Source: Chloroflexota bacterium (GTDB taxonomy: Bacteria > Chloroflexota > Dehalococcoidia > Lucifugimonadales > Lucifugimonadaceae). Taken from it: a DNA stretch of 61,044 nucleotides. The notes beneath the pieces were generated by a model. It saw only the letters and a program-made list of their open reading frames with translations. It was not told the DNA's origin and made no database searches. Both the position numbers and the translations under genes were made by a program. The stretch lies in assembly GCA_029262735.1 (NCBI GenBank), contig JAJCYY010000112.1:1-61044 (forward strand), given 5' to 3'. Shown here piece by piece: positions 1 through 7,030 of this stretch (its first letter is position 1; each line of letters begins with the position of its first letter).

Positions 1-2
1 AG

Positions 3-1148
3 TTCCGTGCCGACCTGCGGCATTTTCTTGCAGAGAATCTTCCTGACGGATGGATTGGACCTGCCGATGAGGCAGATGATGCCGACTGGGCGCTGAACCA
101 GCGCATGCGGAGGGCCCTGGCTGAGCGCGGCTGGCTGGTGATGCACTGGCCGGAACGGTACGGCGGTCAAGACGCATCCCCGCTACGCAACATCATTTTT
201 GCCGAGGAGATGGCGTACAACCGCGCTCCCGGTAACGACCGTTTCGGGACGCGTATGATCGGTCCGGTGCTGATGTACTACGGCTCCGAAGCGCAAAAAG
301 CGAAGTATCTGTCTGATATAGCGGCGGGCGGTATCCAGTGGTGCCAGGGCTATTCGGAGCCGGACGCAGGATCAGACCTCGCCGCACTAAAGACCCGCGC
401 TGTGCAGGACGGCGACCGGTTCATAGTCAACGGCGCAAAGATCTGGACCTCGCTGGCACACCGGGCGGACATGATGTTCATGCTGGTTCGCACCGATACA
501 GAAGCGCCAAAGCACCGTGGCATCTCGATGCTGCTTGTAGACATGAAGGCACCCGGAGTCGAAGTCCGGCCGATAGTGAACATGTCCGGATCACACAGCT
601 TCAACCAGGTGATGTTCGATGATGTGGAGGTCCCTGCGGAGAATCTGGTTGGCGATCTGAACAATGGCTGGCGAGTCGGCATGTCCGTGCTGAACTATGA
701 GCGGTCTGGTGTCGACTACGTCGGATGGGGACAGCGAGCATGGGATGAGCTGGCGCAATTCTGCCGCGAGGAGACGGGGCCAAACGGATTGCCGCTGTCA
801 GCCGATCCGACTGTCAGGCGGAAAATGGCTGAGTTGGACGCGGAGCTTGAGGGTGCGAGGCTTTTGACCTACGAGGTTGCATGGCAGCAACAACAGGGCG
901 AGGCACCGGCGGATGTCGCATCTATGAGCAAGCTCTCGGGGACGCTGGCGAACAGGAATGTGCTGGACTACGGACTGCAGTTGCTCGGGATGTACGGCGT
1001 GCTCGAAAAGGGATCTGCGCACGCGAAGCTGCAGGGCAGGTGGTTCAAGATGCGGATGTACTACACATCCGGCGAGATACTTGCCGGAACTACGGAGATT
1101 CAGAAGAACCTGATTGCATGGAGAGGATTGGAGTTGCCACGGGTTTAG
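3..1148 (+). CDS. acyl-CoA dehydrogenase family protein, 5' end outside window
   Basis: FAD-dependent acyl-CoA dehydrogenase, expected to oxidise an acyl-CoA at the alpha-beta bond and pass electrons to ETF. The reading frame is open from base 3 to the window edge, so the ATG at 105 is internal; the upstream residues (FRADLRHFLAENLPDG) still look like the N-terminal helical domain. Visible family motifs are YSEPDAGSD in the FAD/substrate region, GAKIWTS, and a C-terminal AGTTEIQKN. The Glu that precedes Gly-Thr in MCAD-type enzymes is Ala here. A Glu in the NYERSG helix (about residue 200 counted from 105) sits where isovaleryl-CoA-type enzymes keep their catalytic base. A second dehydrogenase-like gene follows after about 190 bp, so the two may form a heteromeric enzyme. 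Substrate unknown. Confidence 0.9.
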   Translation, partial: FRADLRHFLAENLPDGWIGPADEADDADWALNQRMRRALAERGWLVMHWPERYGGQDASPLRNIIFAEEMAYNRAPGNDRFGTRMIGPVLMYYGSEAQKAKYLSDIAAGGIQWCQGYSEPDAGSDLAALKTRAVQDGDRFIVNGAKIWTSLAHRADMMFMLVRTDTEAPKHRGISMLLVDMKAPGVEVRPIVNMSGSHSFNQVMFDDVEVPAENLVGDLNNGWRVGMSVLNYERSGVDYVGWGQRAWDELAQFCREETGPNGLPLSADPTVRRKMAELDAELEGARLLTYEVAWQQQQGEAPADVASMSKLSGTLANRNVLDYGLQLLGMYGVLEKGSAHAKLQGRWFKMRMYYTSGEILAGTTEIQKNLIAWRGLELPRV

Positions 1149-1270
1149 GCGGGGTCGAGCGCCCGGCGGTGTCATCCCGACCGCAGCGGAGGGATCTTAC
1201 TGGGCTTTGGAGTGAACCCGTTGAACCGAGCGATATGCGAACCACTCCACCGTCTATGTGAGGACGCCCG

Positions 1271-1297
1271 AGAGATTCTGAATCAAGTTCAGAATGA
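1271..1297. repeat. 27-bp hairpin repeat, copy 1
   Basis: A 27-bp sequence identical to one at 50684-50710. It contains an 8-bp perfect inverted repeat (ATTCTGAA / TTCAGAAT, arms 1275-1282 and 1288-1295) around a TCAAG loop. It lies between the two acyl-CoA dehydrogenase genes. It could be a dispersed palindromic element or an RNA hairpin in the operon transcript. Confidence 0.7.
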
Positions 1298-1336
1298 TAA
1301 AAATACGAATGCTCGTCCAGTAGCCCGCTGAAAAAA

Positions 1337-2446
1337 ATGGACCTGGGATTTGACGAAACTGAAGAGATGGTGCGAGCCAGCGCCCGGGAGTTCCTGGAGC
1401 GTGAGGCTGGCCCGGTGCTTGCGCGCGACGGCGATTCCGGCACGTTCTGGCAGCAGGTTGCCGAGATGGGTTGGCCGGGCCTCGCGGTCGCAGAGCAGCA
1501 CGGCGGCGCCGACATGGGGTTGATGGCGCTTGGTGTGCTGATGGAACAGTGGGGCGCGCACCTGGCGCAAGGTCCGTTGTTTGAATCGGCAGTGCTCGTC
1601 GCTCCGTTGCTCGAGAGCGCTGCCGATGAACGCCTGAAGAAAGAGATCTTGCCGCGGCTGGCAGATGGGAGCAGTACGGCGACCATCGCGATCCTTGAAC
1701 GGTCGGCTTCGTGGCAGCCCGAAGAGATCCGAACAAGTGCCGTGAAGACCGCTAACGGCTGGGCAATAACCGGGACCAAGCACTTTGTCAGCTACGGCGA
1801 CGAATCATCGCAGGTGCTCGTGGCGGCACGAACTGGTGACGGAGCGCAGGACATATCGCTGTTTCTGATCGACCGAGGCGCTGAAGGGATCGATAGCGAA
1901 CAGCTCGACCAGGCATCAGGCACTCCCACAACGGTGTTGAGCTTCAACGAATCGTCGGTGAGCGAAGCGCGTTTGATCGGTTCGGAAAACGACGGCTGGC
2001 CGCTCGTTGAGTCGATGATGCTCAGGGGCGCCGCGTTCAGGTCTGCCCAGATGGCGGGTCTTGGCCGGCGCATGCTGGATATCACGGCGGCATACGTCAA
2101 GGAGCGCAAGCAGTTCGGCGTTCCAATCGGCTCGTTTCAGGCGGTGCAGCATCACCTCGCCGACATGGCGGTTTCAGTCAGGCGTGTCGAGCACCTTGCC
2201 CGGCGGGCCATCTGGAGCGTCGCACAAAACGACACTGACGCGGTCTTGCATGTTGCACGGGCCAAGCAGGCCGCAAGTGAGCATATTCCGCAGGTGTGCT
2301 GGACGGCGCATCAGTGTCACGGCGCGATAGGATTTACCTGGGAACACGATCTGCACCTGTACACGCGGCACGCTCTATCATGGGCCGCAGAGTTCGGAAA
2401 CTCGAACGACCACGCTGACATGCTTGCAGGTGAGCTGGATCTTTAA
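1337..2446 (+). CDS. acyl-CoA dehydrogenase family protein, second subunit-like
   Basis: 369-residue acyl-CoA dehydrogenase homologue. The N-terminal helical domain begins MDLGFDETEEMVRASAREFLE. The C-terminal domain contains ERKQFGVPIGSFQAVQHHLADM and CHGAIGFTWEHDLHLY, but the protein ends soon after and lacks the E/A-G-T-x-x-I segment that closes the active site in ordinary homotetrameric enzymes. The first gene of the pair has that segment. This complementarity resembles the alpha2-beta2 dehydrogenases of steroid and branched side-chain degradation, where FAD and catalytic residues are split over two subunits; that comparison is inference. The start has no clear Shine-Dalgarno but fits the domain boundary. 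Confidence 0.88.
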   Translation: MDLGFDETEEMVRASAREFLEREAGPVLARDGDSGTFWQQVAEMGWPGLAVAEQHGGADMGLMALGVLMEQWGAHLAQGPLFESAVLVAPLLESAADERLKKEILPRLADGSSTATIAILERSASWQPEEIRTSAVKTANGWAITGTKHFVSYGDESSQVLVAARTGDGAQDISLFLIDRGAEGIDSEQLDQASGTPTTVLSFNESSVSEARLIGSENDGWPLVESMMLRGAAFRSAQMAGLGRRMLDITAAYVKERKQFGVPIGSFQAVQHHLADMAVSVRRVEHLARRAIWSVAQNDTDAVLHVARAKQAASEHIPQVCWTAHQCHGAIGFTWEHDLHLYTRHALSWAAEFGNSNDHADMLAGELDL

Positions 2447-2522
2447 GAGACCGGCAGGGTTTCATACGGAGCAGATCCCGCCGTTTTAGTTGGGACGCAC
2501 CTGGCAACAAAGGAAACTTCAC

Positions 2523-2924
2523 ATGTGGCAGGATGTTGATGAGGAAGATAGGGCTGCCGACCCCGGCTGCGTCTTCTGCCGGGTGATCGCAGGCACATTG
2601 CCAAGCCGACAGGTGTATAGCGACGATGAAATCATTGCGTTTCATGACGTGACACCGGTCGCAAAGGTTCACATCCTGGTGATACCGAAACTGCACGTCA
2701 CGCGGCTGGTCGAGGCATCTGAAGTGGACGACGCTCTGATGGGCAAGCTGCTTCGAGTAGCTGCAAATGTCGCGCTGAAAATGGGAATTGCCGAGAGCGG
2801 CTACCGGGTCGTCATCAACCAGGGCGCAGACGCAGGTCAGGTGCTCGACCACCTGCATGTGCATGTGATGGGCGGCCAGAACCTGTATCCGATCGGTGAG
2901 ACGAGCACCGGCACCGAGGGCTGA
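2523..2924 (+). CDS. HIT family nucleotide-binding protein
   Basis: 133-residue histidine-triad protein of the Hint type, expected to hydrolyse AMP-linked phosphoramidates or related nucleotide conjugates. The signature HLHVHVMGG is near the C-terminus. A CVFC pair near the N-terminus is typical of zinc-binding HIT members. An upstream ATG at 2490 is in frame, but the ATG at 2523 is preceded by AAAGGAAA at good spacing and gives the normal family length, so 2523 is preferred. It follows the acyl-CoA dehydrogenase pair on the same strand and may be co-transcribed; it says nothing specific about that pathway. Confidence 0.9.
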   Translation: MWQDVDEEDRAADPGCVFCRVIAGTLPSRQVYSDDEIIAFHDVTPVAKVHILVIPKLHVTRLVEASEVDDALMGKLLRVAANVALKMGIAESGYRVVINQGADAGQVLDHLHVHVMGGQNLYPIGETSTGTEG

Positions 2925-3146
2925 GTATTTCGGGCTCTCGTCGGAGCTGTGTTTTTGACCCGTAACGCAACGGTACTTTGGCCGGCTCGTTAAGGTTGCG
3001 AAGCAGTAGCGCAGCGCCCATAATGAGGCCGCTTACCACTCCGGCGGTCCTATCACGCTGCCAAACTGGTAGCCGGTTTCCAAACCGATCCTTGCCGGCG
3101 GTTCCCTCATCGCCGGTCAACGCGACGAGATGAAAGGAGCGGGTTT

Positions 3147-4019
3147 TTGCATCCGTTCGCGTATGTTGCACCCAAGACCGTTGACGAAGCCGTGGCGGTC
3201 CTAGAAAAGCACGGCGAAAGAGCGCGTCCCATTGCAGGCGGCACCGACCTGTTGGTTCAGGCCAGGGGCGGTCGCTTTGATCTCGACGCAGTTGTCGACA
3301 TCAAGAAGATTCCTGAGTTGGTCGCCATCAAAAACCATAGCTCAGGACTGGAGTTTGGCGCTGCGGTGCCCTGCTACCAGCTATATGAGAACGCCGAACT
3401 TTCGACTGAGTACCCGGGCATCATGGACGCCGCGTCGCTCATCGGCGGAATCCAGATCCAGTCACGGGCCGGTCTCGGCGGAAACCTCTGCAACGCCACT
3501 CCCAGCGGAGACGGCATCGGCCCGCTGATCGTCCACTACGGTACGGCTGTGATCGCCGGACCGGGCGGACGTCGAGAGCTTGCGGTCGAGAGTTTCTGCA
3601 CAGGCCCCGGACGCAATGACCTGAAAAATGGCGAGTTGCTGGTCAGCCTGAAGTTCCCGAAGCCGTCTTCGAGCTTCGGCGCGGCCTACGAGCGGTTCAT
3701 CCCGAGAAACGAGATGGACATTGCAGTGGCCGGTGTTGCAGCTTCGGTGGAGTTGAGTTCAGACGGGAAGACGATAGAAAAGGCTCGTATCGCGCTTGCG
3801 TCGGTCGCACCGACGCCGGTCCTGGCTGAAGCTGCGGCGAGCGAACTGGTTGGCAAAAGCGCCGATGACGAAGCCGCGATAGCTGCGGCGGGCGCAGCAG
3901 CAGCAGCAGCAGCCAGTCCCATCAGCGATATGCGAGGGACGATTGAGCAGCGCAAGCACCTTGTTGAGGTGCTGACGAAGAGAATGATCAAGAAGGCCGT
4001 CGAGAGGGCGAGGAGCTAG
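3147..4019 (+). CDS. molybdenum hydroxylase FAD-binding medium subunit (CoxM/XdhB-like)
   Basis: 290-residue FAD subunit of a xanthine dehydrogenase/CO dehydrogenase-family complex. It passes electrons from the iron-sulfur subunit to an acceptor through FAD. FAD-binding motifs are AGGTDLL (about residue 32) and GGNLCNATPSGD (about residue 111). The start is TTG, preceded by AAAGGAGC at good spacing; the start HPFAYVAPKTVDEA is typical of the family. The 222-bp leader upstream has no recognisable gene. An alanine-rich stretch near residue 250 is encoded partly by a (GCA)6 run. It abuts the 2Fe-2S gene by one base, forming an operon with it and the two large-subunit genes downstream. Confidence 0.92.
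   Translation: MHPFAYVAPKTVDEAVAVLEKHGERARPIAGGTDLLVQARGGRFDLDAVVDIKKIPELVAIKNHSSGLEFGAAVPCYQLYENAELSTEYPGIMDAASLIGGIQIQSRAGLGGNLCNATPSGDGIGPLIVHYGTAVIAGPGGRRELAVESFCTGPGRNDLKNGELLVSLKFPKPSSSFGAAYERFIPRNEMDIAVAGVAASVELSSDGKTIEKARIALASVAPTPVLAEAAASELVGKSADDEAAIAAAGAAAAAAASPISDMRGTIEQRKHLVEVLTKRMIKKAVERARS
3894..3911 (+). repeat. (GCA)6 trinucleotide run inside the FAD-subunit gene
   Basis: Six consecutive in-frame GCA codons within an alanine-rich linker of the FAD subunit. Length changes by slippage would keep the frame and alter only linker length. Confidence 0.85.
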
Positions 4020-4020
4020 C

Positions 4021-4497
4021 ATGGACCTGCCACAGAGAGTTCACGTAAGGACCACGATCAACGGCCAGCCACAGGAATTTCTTGTGCCGCCGTACATGAG
4101 CCTGCTGGACACAATCCGCGAGATCGCCGGGCTGACCGGAACCAAGGAAGGGTGTCTCGACGGTAATTGCGGAGCGTGCACGGTCAACATTGACGGTCGT
4201 ATCGTCGATTCATGCCTTGTTCTCGGCGCAGAGGTCGATGGCAAGAGCATCACGACTGTTGAGGGTATGGCCACGTCCGAGGGGCTGCACCCGTTACAGC
4301 AGGCGTTCCTCGAAGAGGCCGCTCTCCAGTGCGGTATCTGCACACCCGGCTTCCTGGTGGCTTCAAAAGGGCTGCTGGACAATGAGCCGCACCCGAGCGA
4401 GGGCCGAATCCGCCACTGGCTGGCAGGAAACCTCTGCCGCTGCACGGGCTACGACAAGATCGTCAGAGCGGTACAGAAGGCCGCTGCTTCAAGCTAA
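4021..4497 (+). CDS. molybdenum hydroxylase 2Fe-2S small subunit (CoxS-like)
   Basis: 158-residue protein with two 2Fe-2S clusters that relays electrons from the molybdenum centre to the FAD subunit. The plant-type ferredoxin cluster is in CLDGNCGACTV with a further Cys in DSCLVL. The second, helical-domain cluster is in QCGICTPGF and NLCRCTGYDKI. All eight expected cysteines are visible. The ATG follows the stop of the FAD-subunit gene by one base. Only one copy of this subunit is present, although two large-subunit genes follow, so it probably serves both. Confidence 0.95.
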   Translation: MDLPQRVHVRTTINGQPQEFLVPPYMSLLDTIREIAGLTGTKEGCLDGNCGACTVNIDGRIVDSCLVLGAEVDGKSITTVEGMATSEGLHPLQQAFLEEAALQCGICTPGFLVASKGLLDNEPHPSEGRIRHWLAGNLCRCTGYDKIVRAVQKAAASS

Positions 4498-4579
4498 CTA
4501 ACTTGAGGACCGGACAGGAAGACCAGGGTTGCGTCGCCTTCGGGGCGCCCGGTAGCACATAAGCCAAAGGACGAAGTGA

Positions 4580-6859
4580 ATGGTTAGCACTTTTGAGCCG
4601 AAGTCTGACTACAAGGTGATCGGCACGCGGCCGATTCGCCATGATGGACTGGACAAGGTAACGGGTCGGGCAGTTTACGGCGCAGACATCAGGCTGCCGG
4701 GGATGCTCTGGGCGGCTGTTGTCAGAAGCCCGCATGCACACGCCATCATCAAGAGCATAGACACGTCTGCAGCCGAGGCGATGGACGGTGTTTACGCCGT
4801 AACGACCGGTGCAGACATCCCGAAGCACGAGGACGAGATTGTCGACCTTGGCGAGGGCTCAACGAACTTCAAGTGGGCCGCAGACAACATCATGGCCGAT
4901 GAGAAGGCGCTCTACAGGGGCCACGCCGTGGCTGCTGTCGCGGCCAGTGACCGATACATCGCGGAGATTGCTGCGGATGCAATCAAGGTTGAGTACGAGG
5001 TTCTTCCGAACGTTACGAATGTGCGCGATGCACTGGCTGACGGTGCCCAGGTAATCCTTGACGATCTCGTTGGTGACGATCTCGGCGACGACGTTAAGAA
5101 CACCAACATGGCTTCGCACTTCAGGCACGAGTTTGGCGACCTTGAAGGCGGTTTCGGCCAGGCGGACCACGTAATCGAAAGCGAGTACTCGATGCAGATG
5201 GTCCACCAGGGCTACATCGAGCCGCACAACGCAACTGCGATCTGGGACCAGGAAGACAGAATCCGCATCTGGACAAGCACGCAGGGCGCGTTCCCTGTGC
5301 GGACACAGACGGCCGGAATCCTGGGCATGTCTGAGTCACGAGTCAAGGTGACTCCGCTGGAGATCGGCGGAGGATTTGGCGGCAAGATTTCGATCTATCT
5401 TGAGCCGATCGTCGCCATTCTTTCGAGGAAATCCGGTGGCCATCCGGTGAAGGGCATCATGGACCGTCGTTCGGTCTTCGAGGCCAGCGGCCCAGCGCCG
5501 GGCGGCGTCTTGACCGTGAAGCTCGGCGCTACAAAAGATGGCAAGCTGGTTGCTGCTGAAACCGACATCAAGCTTGAGGCCGGCGCATACCCTGGCGCGG
5601 CTGTCGGCCCCGCTGCGATGTGTGTCTTCTCCTGCTACGACATTCCGAACACCCGCATTGACGGCTGGGATGTGGTCGTAAACAAGCCGAAGTCTGCGGC
5701 TTACCGCGCTCCCGGCTCTCCGCAGGCTGCATTCGCCATGGAGTCGGCGGTTGACGAGCTATGCGAAGTAGCAGGTTTCGACAAGATGCAGTTCCGCGTC
5801 GATAACGCCGCCCACGAGGGAACCCGCCGCGGCGACGGTGTGATCTTCCCACGCGTCGGAATGCAGGAGGTCCTCGAAGCTACGAAGGCTTCGGACCACT
5901 GGAACTCTGATATTGGCACGCCTTCAAAGCCTGGCAACAAGCGCGGCCGCGGCATTGCTTCCGGTTACTGGTTCAATGTTGGTCTCAAGTCGAGCGTGAA
6001 CCTTGCGTTGAACAGCGATGGATATGTTCAGCTCGTGGAAGGCTCGACGGACATCGGAGGCACCAGGGCCTCGATCTCGATGCAGGCGGCTGAGGTGCTC
6101 GGCATTCCGGCCGAAGATCTGATCCCGACCGTGGTCGACACGGATTCCGTTGGCTACACCGATGTGACAGGTGGCTCACGCACGACTTACGCAACCGGCT
6201 ACGCCGCGTGGAAGGCCGCAAATTCGATGGTGGACGAGCTGAAGAAGCGCGCTGCCTTACTGTGGGACATCCCTGAAGACGGCGTGCAGTTCGATAGCGG
6301 TGTGTTCAGCTCAACCACCGATTCGGAGTTGAAGATCTCGTTCAAGGATCTTGCTGGCAAGCTGAACGACACCGGCGGTCCGGTCAACACGACCGGTTCC
6401 GTTGACCTTGAAGCTGCAGGCGGCGCGTACGGTACGCACATCTGCGATCTCGAGATCGACCCTGAGACCGGCAAGACCGACGTTGTCAGATATACAGCGG
6501 TACAGGACGTAGGGACGGCGATTCACCCGTCGTATGTCGAGGGTCAGATGCAGGGTGGCGCGGCGCAGGGCATTGGCTGGGCGCTGAACGAGGAGTACTT
6601 CATGAACGATGAAGGCACGATGGTCAACTCGACCTACCTTGACTACCGCATGCCTACGGCGCTGGACCTGCCTGACATCGAGACGGTGATCGTTGAGGTG
6701 CCGAACCCGATTCACCCGTTCGGTGTGCGAGGCGTCGGTGAGGTGCCAATCTGCCCACCGATCGCAGCGGTGGCGAACGCCATTGAGAACGCGGTAGGAG
6801 CCAGGGTTTACGAGACGCCAATGAATCCCGGGCGGATCATGTCCGCACTTGATGGTTAG
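4580..6859 (+). CDS. molybdenum hydroxylase large subunit, paralogue 1
   Basis: 759-residue molybdopterin-binding subunit of the xanthine dehydrogenase/CO dehydrogenase superfamily. It begins with an a/b hammerhead domain (IRHDGLDKVTGRAVYGAD). The cofactor-binding motif GGGFGGK is near residue 263, the active-site loop AAYRAPGSPQ near 373, and the catalytic Glu of GVRGVGEVP near 722. The loop is neither AYRCSFR (form I CO dehydrogenase) nor AYRGAGR (form II), so CO oxidation is not supported. The substrate is more likely an N-heterocycle, aldehyde or other organic hydroxylated at carbon. It lies 82 bp after the 2Fe-2S gene. By eye it is roughly two-thirds identical to the next gene. Confidence 0.93.
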   Translation: MVSTFEPKSDYKVIGTRPIRHDGLDKVTGRAVYGADIRLPGMLWAAVVRSPHAHAIIKSIDTSAAEAMDGVYAVTTGADIPKHEDEIVDLGEGSTNFKWAADNIMADEKALYRGHAVAAVAASDRYIAEIAADAIKVEYEVLPNVTNVRDALADGAQVILDDLVGDDLGDDVKNTNMASHFRHEFGDLEGGFGQADHVIESEYSMQMVHQGYIEPHNATAIWDQEDRIRIWTSTQGAFPVRTQTAGILGMSESRVKVTPLEIGGGFGGKISIYLEPIVAILSRKSGGHPVKGIMDRRSVFEASGPAPGGVLTVKLGATKDGKLVAAETDIKLEAGAYPGAAVGPAAMCVFSCYDIPNTRIDGWDVVVNKPKSAAYRAPGSPQAAFAMESAVDELCEVAGFDKMQFRVDNAAHEGTRRGDGVIFPRVGMQEVLEATKASDHWNSDIGTPSKPGNKRGRGIASGYWFNVGLKSSVNLALNSDGYVQLVEGSTDIGGTRASISMQAAEVLGIPAEDLIPTVVDTDSVGYTDVTGGSRTTYATGYAAWKAANSMVDELKKRAALLWDIPEDGVQFDSGVFSSTTDSELKISFKDLAGKLNDTGGPVNTTGSVDLEAAGGAYGTHICDLEIDPETGKTDVVRYTAVQDVGTAIHPSYVEGQMQGGAAQGIGWALNEEYFMNDEGTMVNSTYLDYRMPTALDLPDIETVIVEVPNPIHPFGVRGVGEVPICPPIAAVANAIENAVGARVYETPMNPGRIMSALDG

Positions 6860-6898
6860 GGCGGCCGGGCACCTGGCTGAAACAGAGGAATAACGAGA

Positions 6899-6928
6899 AC
6901 CGGGCAGTCTGGAAAGCAGACTCCCGGT
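6899..6928 (+). terminator. hairpin between the two large-subunit genes
   Basis: A 12-bp stem (ACCGGG + AGTCTG pairing with CAGACT + CCCGGT) with one bulged C and a GAAAG loop, 40 bp after the stop of paralogue 1. The downstream sequence CTTCTGGTTTAAG is only partly U-rich. It could be a leaky terminator, a processing site or an mRNA stabiliser that sets the ratio of the two paralogues. Confidence 0.45.
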
Positions 6929-7030
6929 CTTCTGGTTTAAGATAGGCACGCTTCGTAGCCCGGTGACTGGCGCAGTTTTACAGGGCTTTATGATCGTCGA
7001 ACGCAATTTGCAAAAGACCAGGAGACGCTG

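Noticed and set aside
1165..1202. Stretch GTCATCCCGACCGCAGCGGAGGGATC as another repeat family
   Set aside because: It resembles a common intergenic repeat in environmental genomes, but only one copy was found in the window, so it cannot be supported here.
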